This document shows positions 1 through 9,244 of a stretch of DNA of 64,000 nucleotides, in pieces. The stretch's first letter is position 1, and the number at the start of each line of letters is the position of its first letter. Origin of the DNA: Sedimentitalea nanhaiensis DSM 24252 (lineage in GTDB: Bacteria > Pseudomonadota > Alphaproteobacteria > Rhodobacterales > Rhodobacteraceae); contig NZ_KI421509.1 in the NCBI RefSeq assembly GCF_000473225.1, positions 852,458 to 916,457 on the forward strand, read 5' to 3'. The notes below the pieces were generated by a model. The model had not been told where the DNA came from and made no database searches. It was given only the letters and a program-made list of their open reading frames with translations. A program made the position numbers and the translations under genes.

Positions 1-275
1 CCGGTAAAGAAAAACGCCGTGGCGCACATCAGCAGCACAGAACGCAGAAGCTGAAGCCAAGGGTGGCTGGTGCGGGCCACGCGATGCAGACGCGGTGCCA
101 CGAGAAGCAGGACCAGTACCATCTGCCCGGCATACCGCGCCCAAAGCGTCGGCAGCACGCCGATGCGCGGAGCAAGCGCTTTGGCGCTGGCATCCATCAA
201 CGTGAAACACAGGATCGCCCCGATCATCAGCAGGATCGCCCGATTGCGCGGATTCGGGGCGGCGACAGCGGTCAC
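1..275 (-). CDS. DMT-family (EamA) transporter, N-terminal part, cut by window edge
   Basis: Reading the minus strand from a GTG at 275 gives about 91 residues running off the left edge. The start reads VTAVAAPNPRNRAILLMIGA, followed by a hydrophobic helix with the text CFTLMDASAKALAP, a second hydrophobic segment (GQMVLVLLLVAP) and a third (LLMCATAFFFTG). A helix, then D-x-x-A-K and short loops, is how EamA/DMT inner-membrane transporters begin. An in-frame TAG lies upstream, so GTG is the best start, although no strong Shine-Dalgarno sequence is seen. The substrate cannot be told. The gene diverges from coxG, so 276-496 should hold both promoters. Confidence 0.6.
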   Translation of the reverse strand, partial: MTAVAAPNPRNRAILLMIGAILCFTLMDASAKALAPRIGVLPTLWARYAGQMVLVLLLVAPRLHRVARTSHPWLQLLRSVLLMCATAFFFT

Positions 276-496
276 GTGCTGCCCGTCTCGGGATTTGGGC
301 TAAACCCATGTGCAGGGCAAATTTCGCAATTCCGTATTCTTGTCATTCACCCCTGATAGGCGTGCGCCAGGGAACTGTCCATCGCCCCCGAACGTGTCCG
401 CCCTGCTCTGCCGGTCCGATGCAGATACCGACCCTTGTCCCATTGCCCGATGAAAGACTTGGCCCTAACGTTGAGACAATCAGACGGAGGATACAC

Positions 497-1021
497 ATGC
501 AGATTACAGATTCCCGTGAGATCGCCGCTCCGCGAGCGGATGTCTGGCAGGCCTTGCTCAGCGCGGAGGTGCTGAAAGACTGTGTGCCGGGTTGCCAGGA
601 AATGAGCGGCTCGCCCGAAGACGGGTTCGAAGCCACAGTGGTACAGAAAGTTGGCCCCGTAAAGGCAACCTTCAAGGGTGCGGTCACGATTTCAGATGTG
701 GTCGAAGGGGAAAGCCTGACCCTGACCGGCGAAGGCAAAGGCGGCGCAGCCGGTTTTGCCAAAGGCGGCGCCCGCGTGACCTTGACCGATAGCGAAACAG
801 GAACCTTGCTGTCCTATGACGTGGATGCCAAGGTGGGCGGAAAGCTGGCGCAACTCGGCAGCCGGATCATCGACGGCTTTGCAAAAAAAATGGCGGATCA
901 GTTCTTTACCACTTTCCAGCAGAGGGTCGAAGGTCCCGCGCCGGAACAGGAAGTTGGTGCCGAGGACGCGCCTGAGCCAGAAAAGAAAAAGGGGTGGCTG
1001 CGCCGTGTGGTTTCGAACTGA
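497..1021 (+). CDS. coxG: CoxG-like SRPBCC protein of the CO dehydrogenase locus
   Basis: 174 residues. I chose ATG 497 because GGAGG sits at 486-490; a longer open frame upstream has no such site. The start ([20 protein letters not shown]) and the following text with [12 protein letters not shown] are typical of the carbon monoxide dehydrogenase subunit G family (SRPBCC/START fold). Such proteins help recruit or anchor CODH at the membrane in carboxidotrophs. The C-terminal tail is short and basic ([13 protein letters not shown]) and lacks the clear transmembrane helix of some CoxG proteins. It stops 31 bp before coxS and was probably co-transcribed with it. This gene is not part of the duplicated segment, so only one coxG is present. 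Confidence 0.85.
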   Translation: MQITDSREIAAPRADVWQALLSAEVLKDCVPGCQEMSGSPEDGFEATVVQKVGPVKATFKGAVTISDVVEGESLTLTGEGKGGAAGFAKGGARVTLTDSETGTLLSYDVDAKVGGKLAQLGSRIIDGFAKKMADQFFTTFQQRVEGPAPEQEVGAEDAPEPEKKKGWLRRVVSN

Positions 1022-1052
1022 GGCGCAAAACCAACGAAAGGGAGTTTGATCA

Positions 1053-1535
1053 TTGCGTATAGAATTGGCTGTGAACGGGATAGAGTGTGTTGGGGATGTT
1101 GAGGGCCGGACGTTGTTGTCCGGTTTTTTGCGTGATGGATTGGGATTGACGGGGACGCATGTTGGGTGTGACACGAGCCAGTGCGGGGCCTGTGTGGTTC
1201 ATGTGGACGGTGTAGCGGTCAAGTCCTGCACGATGTTTGCGCTTGAGGCGGATGGCTGTTCGGTGGAGACGATCGAGGGTCAGGCGGCGGCGGACGGGAC
1301 GCTGAACGCGATCCAGCAGGCGTTTCAGGATCATCACGGGCTGCAATGCGGGTTCTGCACGCCGGGCATGGTGATGTCGGCGGCGGCTCTGCTGAAGGAA
1401 AATCCCGAGCCGACCGAAGCCGAAGTCCGGGCCTATCTTGAGGGCAATCTGTGTCGCTGCACGGGCTATCACAACATCGTACGGGCGATCCTGGCGGCTT
1501 CGGGTCAGGACGTGAGCGCGATCGCGGCGGAATAA
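1053..1535 (+). CDS. coxS: CO dehydrogenase-like small [2Fe-2S] subunit, copy 1
   Basis: 160 residues, starting at TTG 1053 behind an AGGGAG at 1039-1044. The N-terminal plant-type ferredoxin domain has the cysteine pattern [10 protein letters not shown] plus VKSC. The C-terminal helical domain has [11 protein letters not shown] and [11 protein letters not shown], which bind the second [2Fe-2S] cluster close to the molybdenum cofactor. The protein passes electrons from CoxL to FAD in CoxM. It is followed by a REP-like hairpin and coxL. The S-L-M order is that of form II rather than form I (M-S-L) operons. An identical copy is at 11757-12239 on the minus strand. Confidence 0.93.
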   Translation: MRIELAVNGIECVGDVEGRTLLSGFLRDGLGLTGTHVGCDTSQCGACVVHVDGVAVKSCTMFALEADGCSVETIEGQAAADGTLNAIQQAFQDHHGLQCGFCTPGMVMSAAALLKENPEPTEAEVRAYLEGNLCRCTGYHNIVRAILAASGQDVSAIAAE

Positions 1536-1537
1536 GG

Positions 1538-1555
1538 CCGGGGGCCAGCCCCCGG
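1538..1555. repeat. REP-like GC hairpin in the coxS-coxL gap
   Basis: CCGGGGGC and GCCCCCGG face each other across a two-base gap, followed by CCCCCGGAGTATTTCC and a purine-rich GGCAAGAGGAAGACGG. As far as I recall, short intergenic elements of this make (GC hairpin, then GGAGTATTT, then purine tract) are common in Rhodobacterales genomes. Within the operon it could slow or process the transcript and set subunit ratios. The mirror copy is at 11737-11754. Confidence 0.6.
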
Positions 1556-1683
1556 ACCCCCGGAGTATTTCCGGCAAGAGGAAGACGGGTTCGGGCGCGC
1601 GGGTTTCGCGGTCGTGAGACAGAGGCGGCAAGGGCCGCCGGAATGTAGGGCGGGTTTTCCCGCACCCCAGGGAGGAGACAGAC

Positions 1684-4047
1684 ATGCCAAAGGACAGCGG
1701 CATCGGAGCCAGCAGCAAGCGGCGCGAAGACGTGCGGTTTTTAAGCGGAACCGGCAATTACACCGACGACATCAACCGGCCGGGCCAGGCCTATGTGCAT
1801 TTTCTGCGCTCGGATGTGGCGCACGGGCGCCTGGGTGCGGTCGACACCACGGCGGCGGCGGCGATGCCGGGCGTGGTGCGCATCTTCACCGGTGCGGATT
1901 TCGAGGGCGTCGGCAGCATCCCCTGCGGCTGGCAGGTGACCGACCGGTTCGGCGAACCGATGCAGGAGCCGACCCATCCGGTCCTGGCCCAGGGCAAGGT
2001 GCGCCATGTGGGGGATCCGATCGCGGCGGTCGTGGCCGAGACCTATGAGCAGGCACGCGATGCGGCCGAGGCGATCGAGGTTGAGATCGAGGAATTGCCA
2101 GCGGTTGTGGACATGAAAGCGGCGCTGGCGGACGGCGCGACGAAGGTACATGAAGATCTGACGTCAAACCTTTGTTACGACTGGGGATTTATAGAGGATA
2201 ACCGGGATTCGGTGGATGCGGCCATCAAGGGCGCGGCGCATGTGACGGTGCTGGATCTGGTCAATCAGCGCATGGTGGCCAACCCGATGGAACCACGGGT
2301 GGCGGTGGGCGATTACGATCGCGGTACCGGCGATCACACGCTGTACACCACCAGCCAGAACCCGCATGTCATCCGCTTGTTGATGGGCGCCTTTGTGCTG
2401 GGCATACCGGAACATAAATTGCGGGTGGTGGCGCCGGATGTGGGCGGCGGTTTTGGCACCAAGATCTTTCACTATGCCGAAGAGGCGTTCTGCACCTTTG
2501 CCGCCAAGGCGGTGAACCGGCCAGTGAAATGGACCAGTTCGCGCAGCGAGGCCTTCATGAGCGATGCCCATGGGCGCGATCACGTCACCAGGATCGAACT
2601 GGCGCTGGATGCCGACAACAACTTTGTCGCCATCCGCACGGACACGCTGGCCAACATGGGCGCGTATCTCAGCACGTTTGCGCCCTCGGTGCCGTCCTAT
2701 CTGCATGGCACCCTGATGGCGGGCAACTACAAGACGCCCAACATCTACGTCAACGTGCGGGCGGTGTTCACCAACACGGTGCCGGTGGATGCCTATCGCG
2801 GAGCCGGGCGTCCCGAGGCGACCTTTCAGCTCGAGCGGGTCATCGACAAGGCGGCGCGCGAACTGGGGGTGGATCCGATCGCGCTGCGGCGGCAGAACTT
2901 TGTCACCGAATTTCCCTATGCCACGCCGGTGGCGGTGGAATATGACACTGGCGATTATAACGCGACGATGGACAAGCTGGAACAGATCGCCGATCTCGCG
3001 GGTTTTCCGGAGCGGCGCAAGGCCTCCGAGGCCAAAGGCAAGCTGCGCGGTCTGGGGGTGAACTGTTATATCGAGGCCTGCGGGCTGGCCCCCAGCAACC
3101 TGGCGGGTCAGCTGGGCGCGCGCGCCGGGCTGTACGAGAGCGCCACGGTGCGGGTCAATGCCACCGGCGGGCTGGTGGTGATGACCGGCAGCCACAGCCA
3201 TGGCCAGGGCCACGAGACCGCTTTTCCCCAGGTGGTGGCCGAGATGATCGGCATTCCCGAGGACATGATCGAGATCGTGCATGGTGATACCGCCAAGGTG
3301 CCGATGGGCATGGGCACCTACGGGTCCCGCTCGCTGGCGGTGGGGGGATCGGCCATCGTGCGGGCGACCGAGAAAATCATCAACAAGGCCAAAAAGATCG
3401 CGGCCCACCTGCTGGAGGCGGCCGAGGCCGATATCGAGCTCAAGGAGGGTGCGTTCAGTGTCGCGGGCACGGATAAATCCGTGGCCTGGGGCGATGTGAC
3501 CCTGGCGGCCTATGTGCCGCATAACTATCCGCTGGACGATATCGAGCCGGGGCTGGAGGAGACGGCGTTTTACGATCCGGCCAACTTCACCTATCCGGCC
3601 GGGGCCTACGGGTGCGAGGTCGAGGTCGACCCCGAGACCGGCAAGGTCACCATCGAGCGGTTCTCGGCGGCGGATGATTTCGGCAATATCGTCAACCCGA
3701 TGATCGTGTCGGGCCAGGTGCATGGGGGTATCGGCCAGGGCATCGGCCAGGCCTTGCTTGAGCATTGCGTCTATGACGAGGACGGTCAGTTGCTCAGCGC
3801 CAGTTACATGGATTATGCCATGCCGCGGGCCGACGATGTGCCGTTCTACGCGGTGGATCATTCTTGCGCGACGCCCTGCACCCACAACCCGCTGGGGGTC
3901 AAGGGCTGTGGCGAGGCCGGTGCCATCGGCAGCCCGCCGGCGGTGGTCAACGCGGTGATCGACGCGCTGCAATCGGGCGGCAAGGACGTGACCCATATCG
4001 ACATGCCGCTGAGCCCCGCGCGGGTCTGGGCGGCGCTGAACGGATGA
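1684..4047 (+). CDS. coxL: CO dehydrogenase-like molybdopterin large subunit, form II, copy 1
   Basis: 787 residues, ATG 1684 after GGGAGGAGAC. It belongs to the xanthine-oxidase-type molybdenum hydroxylases. The active-site loop at about residues 370-376 reads AYRGAGR, the signature of form II (putative) CoxL; form I CO oxidisers have AYxCSFR. The base-catalyst region [12 protein letters not shown] puts the glutamate near residue 744. GGGFGTK and GQGHET cofactor-binding segments are also visible. By homology it should bind Mo-molybdopterin-cytosine-dinucleotide and work as an (LMS)2 complex in the cytoplasm. Whether it oxidises CO or another substrate cannot be told, since form II activity on CO is disputed. 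An identical copy lies at 9245-11608. Confidence 0.93.
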   Translation: MPKDSGIGASSKRREDVRFLSGTGNYTDDINRPGQAYVHFLRSDVAHGRLGAVDTTAAAAMPGVVRIFTGADFEGVGSIPCGWQVTDRFGEPMQEPTHPVLAQGKVRHVGDPIAAVVAETYEQARDAAEAIEVEIEELPAVVDMKAALADGATKVHEDLTSNLCYDWGFIEDNRDSVDAAIKGAAHVTVLDLVNQRMVANPMEPRVAVGDYDRGTGDHTLYTTSQNPHVIRLLMGAFVLGIPEHKLRVVAPDVGGGFGTKIFHYAEEAFCTFAAKAVNRPVKWTSSRSEAFMSDAHGRDHVTRIELALDADNNFVAIRTDTLANMGAYLSTFAPSVPSYLHGTLMAGNYKTPNIYVNVRAVFTNTVPVDAYRGAGRPEATFQLERVIDKAARELGVDPIALRRQNFVTEFPYATPVAVEYDTGDYNATMDKLEQIADLAGFPERRKASEAKGKLRGLGVNCYIEACGLAPSNLAGQLGARAGLYESATVRVNATGGLVVMTGSHSHGQGHETAFPQVVAEMIGIPEDMIEIVHGDTAKVPMGMGTYGSRSLAVGGSAIVRATEKIINKAKKIAAHLLEAAEADIELKEGAFSVAGTDKSVAWGDVTLAAYVPHNYPLDDIEPGLEETAFYDPANFTYPAGAYGCEVEVDPETGKVTIERFSAADDFGNIVNPMIVSGQVHGGIGQGIGQALLEHCVYDEDGQLLSASYMDYAMPRADDVPFYAVDHSCATPCTHNPLGVKGCGEAGAIGSPPAVVNAVIDALQSGGKDVTHIDMPLSPARVWAALNG

Positions 4048-4057
4048 AACCGGACAC

Positions 4058-4076
4058 CGGGGGCGCCCCGCCCCCG
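4058..4076. repeat. REP-like GC hairpin in the coxL-coxM gap
   Basis: CGGGGGCG and CGCCCCCG pair around a CCC loop just after the coxL stop. Further on, 4116-4170 has CCCCCCCGGGGGATATGTGA and a purine-rich GAAAGAAGACGGGG stretch, resembling the element in the coxS-coxL gap. It is probably a degenerate member of the same dispersed family. The mirror copy is at 9216-9234. Confidence 0.55.
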
Positions 4077-4184
4077 TTCGCCAGTGTCTCTTGGAGCCAT
4101 GGCGAGACCAAGGCCCCCCCGGGGGATATGTGAAGCAAGAGAAAGAAGACGGGGCCGACCCCCGGAGTCTTTGGGAGAAGCACG

Positions 4185-4970
4185 ATGTACGCATTTGAAT
4201 TCGACAAACCGGCCACGGTGGCCGAGGCGGTTGCGGCGCTGGCCGCAGAGGACGCGCAGGCACTGGGGGGCGGGCAGACCCTGATTCCGACGCTGAAACA
4301 ACGGCTTGCCAGCCCGTCGCGGCTGGTCAGCCTGACCGGGATCGACGACATGAAAGGCGTCGGCGCGGCGGATGGTGCGGTGACCATCGGCGGCGGCACC
4401 ACCCATGCCCGGGTGGCGGCAGAGGCCGGCGACTATCCGGCGCTGGCGGCGCTGGCGGGCCGCATCGGCGATCCGGCGGTGCGCAACCGCGGCACCATCG
4501 GCGGCAGCCTGGCCAACAACGACCCCTCGGCCGACTATCCCGCCGCGGCCCTGGCCAGCGGCGCCACCATTGTCACCAATACGCGCGAAATCGCGGCGGA
4601 CGACTATTTCCAGGGCCTGTTCACCACTGCGCTCGACGAGGGCGAGATCATCACCGAGGTGCGCTTTCCGATCCCCCAGGCGGCCAATTACCAGAAGTTC
4701 GAACAGCCCGCCTCGCGCTTTGCCCTGGTCGGGGTCTTCGTGGCCCGGTTCGACAGCGGCGTGCGCGTCGCAGTCACCGGCGCCTCGGAAGATGGGGTGT
4801 TTCGCTGGAGCGAGGCCGAAGAGGCCCTGACCAGGGCGTTCCGCGAAGACGCCCTCATGGACCTCGACATCGCCCCCGCCAACATGATCGCAGACCTGCA
4901 CGGATCCAAGCCATACCGCGCCCACCTCGTCAAAACCATGACCAAACGCGCCATCCAGAATATGCCGTAA
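4185..4970 (+). CDS. coxM: CO dehydrogenase-like FAD subunit, copy 1
   Basis: 261 residues, ATG 4185. It carries the FAD-binding pattern of the CoxM/XdhB family: GGGQTLIPTLKQRLASP near residue 28 and TIGGSLANNDPSADYPAA in the middle, followed by the CO_deh_flav_C domain. It takes electrons from CoxS and passes them to the respiratory quinone pool. At 261 residues it is slightly shorter than many family members (about 280-290), but both ends look intact. Last gene of the operon; the inverted repeat ends 38 bp after the stop. Identical to 8322-9107. Confidence 0.92.
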   Translation: MYAFEFDKPATVAEAVAALAAEDAQALGGGQTLIPTLKQRLASPSRLVSLTGIDDMKGVGAADGAVTIGGGTTHARVAAEAGDYPALAALAGRIGDPAVRNRGTIGGSLANNDPSADYPAAALASGATIVTNTREIAADDYFQGLFTTALDEGEIITEVRFPIPQAANYQKFEQPASRFALVGVFVARFDSGVRVAVTGASEDGVFRWSEAEEALTRAFREDALMDLDIAPANMIADLHGSKPYRAHLVKTMTKRAIQNMP

Positions 4971-5112
4971 TCCAAAAATCCCATCCGCGACGGCCGAAAT
5001 CTGAGGTGCATTGAAAACAATGTCGCTGCCCCTGTTCCGGGCGGGTTCCGGCTGGTCTTTCGCTGGCCTGAGTGTATCTTGAAACGATGGCCACAAATCG
5101 GAGCGGGACGTG

Positions 5113-6570
5113 ATGAAAGACCTCTATCTGCGCAGCGATGCGACGGAGTTGGCGGCGCGGGTTGCAAGACTGGACGTAACTCCGGACGAGTTGCTGGATT
5201 GCGCATTGGAGCAGGTCGCCGCGCTGAACCCGGATTTGAACGCTGTGGTGATGATCCGCGAAGACGTGGCGCGCGCTTCGATCCGGGCTGGCTTGCCCGA
5301 GGGTCCGTTTCGGGGCGTTCCGTTCCTGATCAAGGACTTGGGGGCCGAAGCGGTGGATTTTCCCACCAACAATGGATCCGCCCTGTGGCGCAACAGCCAA
5401 CACAGCTATGACAGCGAAATGTTCCTGCGAATGCGTGCGGCGGGACTGGTCACATTTGCGCGCACCACCTCGCCCGAACTGGGTGTCGGGCCGGTGACCG
5501 AAGCACAGGTTTATGGCGGGCCGACGCGCAATCCATGGAATACTGATCATACCTCGGGTGGATCATCCGGTGGCTCGGGCGCAGCGGTTGCGGCGGGGAT
5601 CGTTCCGGCGGCCCATGGCAGCGACGGTGGTGGTTCGGTACGCATACCTGCGTCGTCCTGTGGTCTGGTCGGGTTCAAACCCACACGGGGGCGCCTGCCC
5701 GAGGGGCCAGGAGCCGGCGAAGGTTGGGGCGGCATGGCAATTGACGGCTTCCTGACCCGCAGCCTGCGTGACACCGCAGGTCTTTTGGACGCGGTCGATG
5801 GTCCGGATTTAGGTGCGCCCTATTTCCCGCCGACTCTGCAGGGTACCTTCATCCAGGCCATGAGCCGCCCCCCCGGACAATTACGCGTGGCCCTGTGTAA
5901 CACGACATTGAGTGGTGAACCGACCGACCCGGAATGCGTCGCCGCGGTCGAGAACACCGGAAAGCTGCTGCAGGATCTGGGTCATCTGGTTGAGCCATTG
6001 CATTTGCCGGTCGATCTGGATGTCGAGAGCATGATGGTCGCCTGGACCCAAATTGTCGCCTGCGGAACGGCACTGTCGGTGCGCCACGTATTGAATGGCA
6101 GACCGTTGGATCCAACCCTGCTGGATGGCGTAACGCGCGGAGCGATTGCCTATGCCGATCGGCTTTCCGGTTCGGATTATCTTGGCGCGCTGAATGCGAT
6201 CCATGCCTTTGGCCGCCGGATGGCACACCTGTTTACAACCTGTGACGTTCTTGTGACGCCAACTTTGGCGCGCCCTCCTGCGCCGGTTGGCCAGTTGGCC
6301 CCCACGAACGAGGATTTTCTGGATTACCGCACCGGCCCCGGTGGGGTGTTCGACTACTCCCCCTTTACCGCCGTGTTCAATGCCAGCGGGCAGCCGGCGG
6401 TTTCATTGCCCTTGCATTGGAGCGCGACGGGCCTGCCGGTTGGGGTCCATCTGGCCATGCCATTTGGAGCGGATGAAACACTGATGGCTTTGGCGGCACA
6501 GATTGAGATCGCTGCGCCCTGGTTTGCCAGGCAACAGAGGCTCATCGACCGGCTGGCGGGCTTGGCGTAA
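5113..6570 (+). CDS. Amidase-signature-family hydrolase
   Basis: 485 residues from ATG 5113 (GGAG at 5100-5103; a GTG lies one codon earlier). The amidase-signature core is plain: the catalytic lysine in FLIKDLG, the Gly/Ser-rich GGSSGGSGAAVAAG with the cis-serine, and the nucleophile region GSDGGGSVRIPAS. It resembles GatA-like or aryl-acylamidase enzymes that hydrolyse C-N bonds. No GatB or GatC gene is nearby, so a role in tRNA amidation is unlikely. It lies in the unique spacer between the cox arms and is directly followed by an amidohydrolase. The pair probably acts on one amide or N-acyl substrate, which cannot be identified from sequence. Confidence 0.85.
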   Translation: MKDLYLRSDATELAARVARLDVTPDELLDCALEQVAALNPDLNAVVMIREDVARASIRAGLPEGPFRGVPFLIKDLGAEAVDFPTNNGSALWRNSQHSYDSEMFLRMRAAGLVTFARTTSPELGVGPVTEAQVYGGPTRNPWNTDHTSGGSSGGSGAAVAAGIVPAAHGSDGGGSVRIPASSCGLVGFKPTRGRLPEGPGAGEGWGGMAIDGFLTRSLRDTAGLLDAVDGPDLGAPYFPPTLQGTFIQAMSRPPGQLRVALCNTTLSGEPTDPECVAAVENTGKLLQDLGHLVEPLHLPVDLDVESMMVAWTQIVACGTALSVRHVLNGRPLDPTLLDGVTRGAIAYADRLSGSDYLGALNAIHAFGRRMAHLFTTCDVLVTPTLARPPAPVGQLAPTNEDFLDYRTGPGGVFDYSPFTAVFNASGQPAVSLPLHWSATGLPVGVHLAMPFGADETLMALAAQIEIAAPWFARQQRLIDRLAGLA

Positions 6571-6595
6571 CGCCCAATACAGATCGGAGTGCGCC

Positions 6596-8272
6596 TTGGC
6601 TCAGGCAGAGATCATCATCGAAAATGGCCGTTTGATCACCTTTGCCGAGGGCAGACCGCGCGCCGAGGCCTTGGCGTTGGCCGACGGGCACCTCCTGGCT
6701 GTGGGCTCAAACGCCGATATCCGCGAGATGCGCGGGCCCGGCACCCGCGTGATCGATGCGCAGGGCAACACTGTGCTGCCGGGCTTTATCGAAAGCCACA
6801 TCCACCTCTTCGCCGGTGGGTTCGAACTGGGCCTGCTGGATCTGTCGGGGTGCCATGATGCCGACACGCTTGCGCAGAGTGTGCGCAGCCATGCCGCAAA
6901 TACTCCGGACCAGTCTCTGATCTATGCCATCGGTGCACAATACGATCTGCTTGGCAAAGGTCGGCCCATTGATCGCCACGGGCTGGATCGGGCGCTGCCC
7001 GGACGGGCCTTTGCGGTCCTGGCCGCCGATCATCACACGGTCTGGGCCAATACCCCGGCGCTGAAACTGGCTGGGATTCTGAACGGTGCCCCGGTGTCCA
7101 AGGGCAGCGAGATCGTGATGGGACCGGACGGTCTGGCGACAGGCGAATTGCTGGAACCGGGGGCATACGGCTATATCCTGGCCAAAACCGAACTGGGCGG
7201 GCGCGACATGCTGGGCATGACCACAGGCGCGGATCCGGTACCCCCGGCCACACCCGGTCAACGTGCGGCGGACAAGGCCGCATTGCGCGCCGGGTTGCGG
7301 CATCTGGCAGCAACGGGGGTGACCACCTTTCACAACATGGACGGCAATTTTTATCAGCTGGAATTGCTGGCCGAAATTCAGTCCGAAGGCGATTTGCTCT
7401 GCCGGGGGCAGATTCCATTTCATCTGAAGAATTTCGACCCAATCGACCGGCTGGACGAAGCCGACGAGATGCGCCGCCGCTATGCATCGGACTGGCTGTG
7501 GTCCAACCGGCTCAAGCTGTTTTACGATGGGGTGGTGGAGTCCGGAACCGCCGCGATGTTGCAGCCCTATCCGAACTGGCCCGACAGTGCGGGCGCGCCC
7601 TTGTTCGACAACACGCAATTCAATCAGATCTGTATGCGTGCCGATGCCATGGGCCTGCAAATCAGCGTTCATGCTATCGGTGACGCCGCCGTTCGCGGGA
7701 CGCTGGATGCCTTTGCTGCGGCCCGGCACGTCAATGGGATCCGCGACAGCCGGCACCGGATCGAGCATATCGAAATTTTGCACCCCGATGATCTGCCCCG
7801 TCTGCGGGCACTGGACGTGGTGGCCTCGATGCAACCGTTGCACGCTCCCTGCGGCGGGTTGTTTGCGGCACCACCAAAGGGAATGATCCTGCATGAAACC
7901 CAGAAACCTTTGGCTTATGCTTGGCAAAGCATTCGCGACACCGGTGTGCCGATGATCTTTTCATCGGATTGGCCGGTGGTTCCGGTCGAGGTTATGCCGT
8001 CCATTCAGGCCGCTGTCGCACCCATGGATCTGCCATTACCCTGGAGCGGCCAACGTCAAAGCCTGATGAATGCACTGCACAGCTATACCGCGCAGGCCGC
8101 CCATGCTGAATTCAGCGAGTCCACCAAGGGCCGGCTGGTGCCGGGCATGTTCGCGGATGTGGTGGTGCTGTCAGATAACATCGAGGCGCGCCCTTCCGAA
8201 ACCCTGGACCAGGTCACCGCCTCGATCACGATCTGCGGCGGGCGGATCACCCATGACACCACGGGTATCTGA
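6596..8272 (+). CDS. YtcJ-type metal-dependent amidohydrolase
   Basis: 558 residues if started at TTG 6596 (CGGAG at 6585-6589); the frame is open further upstream but overlaps the amidase end. It starts (M)AQAEIIIENGRLITFAEG, as the Amidohydro_3/YtcJ family does. Metal ligands are visible as ESHIHLF, HAIGDAAV, HRIEHIEIL and FSSDWPV. These enzymes are cytoplasmic hydrolases of cyclic or linear amides. It is translated right after the amidase (25 bp gap), so the two form one unit. It ends 11 bp before the right arm of the inverted repeat and converges with the second coxM. Confidence 0.85.
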   Translation: MAQAEIIIENGRLITFAEGRPRAEALALADGHLLAVGSNADIREMRGPGTRVIDAQGNTVLPGFIESHIHLFAGGFELGLLDLSGCHDADTLAQSVRSHAANTPDQSLIYAIGAQYDLLGKGRPIDRHGLDRALPGRAFAVLAADHHTVWANTPALKLAGILNGAPVSKGSEIVMGPDGLATGELLEPGAYGYILAKTELGGRDMLGMTTGADPVPPATPGQRAADKAALRAGLRHLAATGVTTFHNMDGNFYQLELLAEIQSEGDLLCRGQIPFHLKNFDPIDRLDEADEMRRRYASDWLWSNRLKLFYDGVVESGTAAMLQPYPNWPDSAGAPLFDNTQFNQICMRADAMGLQISVHAIGDAAVRGTLDAFAAARHVNGIRDSRHRIEHIEILHPDDLPRLRALDVVASMQPLHAPCGGLFAAPPKGMILHETQKPLAYAWQSIRDTGVPMIFSSDWPVVPVEVMPSIQAAVAPMDLPLPWSGQRQSLMNALHSYTAQAAHAEFSESTKGRLVPGMFADVVVLSDNIEARPSETLDQVTASITICGGRITHDTTGI

Positions 8273-8321
8273 GAAGACGCGCCCACCTCAGATTTCGGCC
8301 GTCGCGGATGGGATTTTTGGA

Positions 8322-9107
8322 TTACGGCATATTCTGGATGGCGCGTTTGGTCATGGTTTTGACGAGGTGGGCGCGGTATGGCTTGGATCCGTGCAGGTCT
8401 GCGATCATGTTGGCGGGGGCGATGTCGAGGTCCATGAGGGCGTCTTCGCGGAACGCCCTGGTCAGGGCCTCTTCGGCCTCGCTCCAGCGAAACACCCCAT
8501 CTTCCGAGGCGCCGGTGACTGCGACGCGCACGCCGCTGTCGAACCGGGCCACGAAGACCCCGACCAGGGCAAAGCGCGAGGCGGGCTGTTCGAACTTCTG
8601 GTAATTGGCCGCCTGGGGGATCGGAAAGCGCACCTCGGTGATGATCTCGCCCTCGTCGAGCGCAGTGGTGAACAGGCCCTGGAAATAGTCGTCCGCCGCG
8701 ATTTCGCGCGTATTGGTGACAATGGTGGCGCCGCTGGCCAGGGCCGCGGCGGGATAGTCGGCCGAGGGGTCGTTGTTGGCCAGGCTGCCGCCGATGGTGC
8801 CGCGGTTGCGCACCGCCGGATCGCCGATGCGGCCCGCCAGCGCCGCCAGCGCCGGATAGTCGCCGGCCTCTGCCGCCACCCGGGCATGGGTGGTGCCGCC
8901 GCCGATGGTCACCGCACCATCCGCCGCGCCGACGCCTTTCATGTCGTCGATCCCGGTCAGGCTGACCAGCCGCGACGGGCTGGCAAGCCGTTGTTTCAGC
9001 GTCGGAATCAGGGTCTGCCCGCCCCCCAGTGCCTGCGCGTCCTCTGCGGCCAGCGCCGCAACCGCCTCGGCCACCGTGGCCGGTTTGTCGAATTCAAATG
9101 CGTACAT
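8322..9107 (-). CDS. coxM: CO dehydrogenase-like FAD subunit, copy 2
   Basis: Protein identical to the product of 4185-4970 (261 residues), with the same ATG and the same GGGQTLIP and TIGGSLANND FAD-binding segments. Last gene of the minus-strand coxSLM copy. Its 3' end converges with the amidohydrolase (49 bp between the two stops). No frameshift or substitution suggests decay, so both copies should be functional if transcribed. Confidence 0.92.
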   Translation of the reverse strand: MYAFEFDKPATVAEAVAALAAEDAQALGGGQTLIPTLKQRLASPSRLVSLTGIDDMKGVGAADGAVTIGGGTTHARVAAEAGDYPALAALAGRIGDPAVRNRGTIGGSLANNDPSADYPAAALASGATIVTNTREIAADDYFQGLFTTALDEGEIITEVRFPIPQAANYQKFEQPASRFALVGVFVARFDSGVRVAVTGASEDGVFRWSEAEEALTRAFREDALMDLDIAPANMIADLHGSKPYRAHLVKTMTKRAIQNMP

Positions 9108-9244
9108 CGTGCTTCTCCCAAAGACTCCGGGGGTCGGCCCCGTCTTCTTTCTCTTGCTTCACATATCCCCCGGGGGGGCCTTGGTCTCGCCATGGCTCCA
9201 AGAGACACTGGCGAACGGGGGCGGGGCGCCCCCGGTGTCCGGTT

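Larger units (their letters stand above)
1039..5008 (+). repeat. Left arm of 3970-bp inverted repeat carrying coxSLM
   Basis: Position x in this arm pairs with 13292-x in the right arm (8284-12253). All three coxSLM proteins, the sampled intergenic hairpins and the antisense frames agree with no offset, so there is no indel and no difference was noticed. The outer edge is exact: 1039 pairs with 12253, while 1038 and 12254 do not pair. The inner edge is 5008/8284, because 5009 and 8283 do not pair. The arm runs from the coxS ribosome binding site to 38 bp past the coxM stop, so it is almost exactly one operon. No IS element or target-site duplication is seen at either end. Confidence 0.97.

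Noticed and set aside
2164-4263. 699-codon minus-strand open frame (mirrored at 9029-11128 plus)
   Set aside because: Antisense to coxL; histidine- and arginine-rich with no motif, a product of GC-rich codon use.
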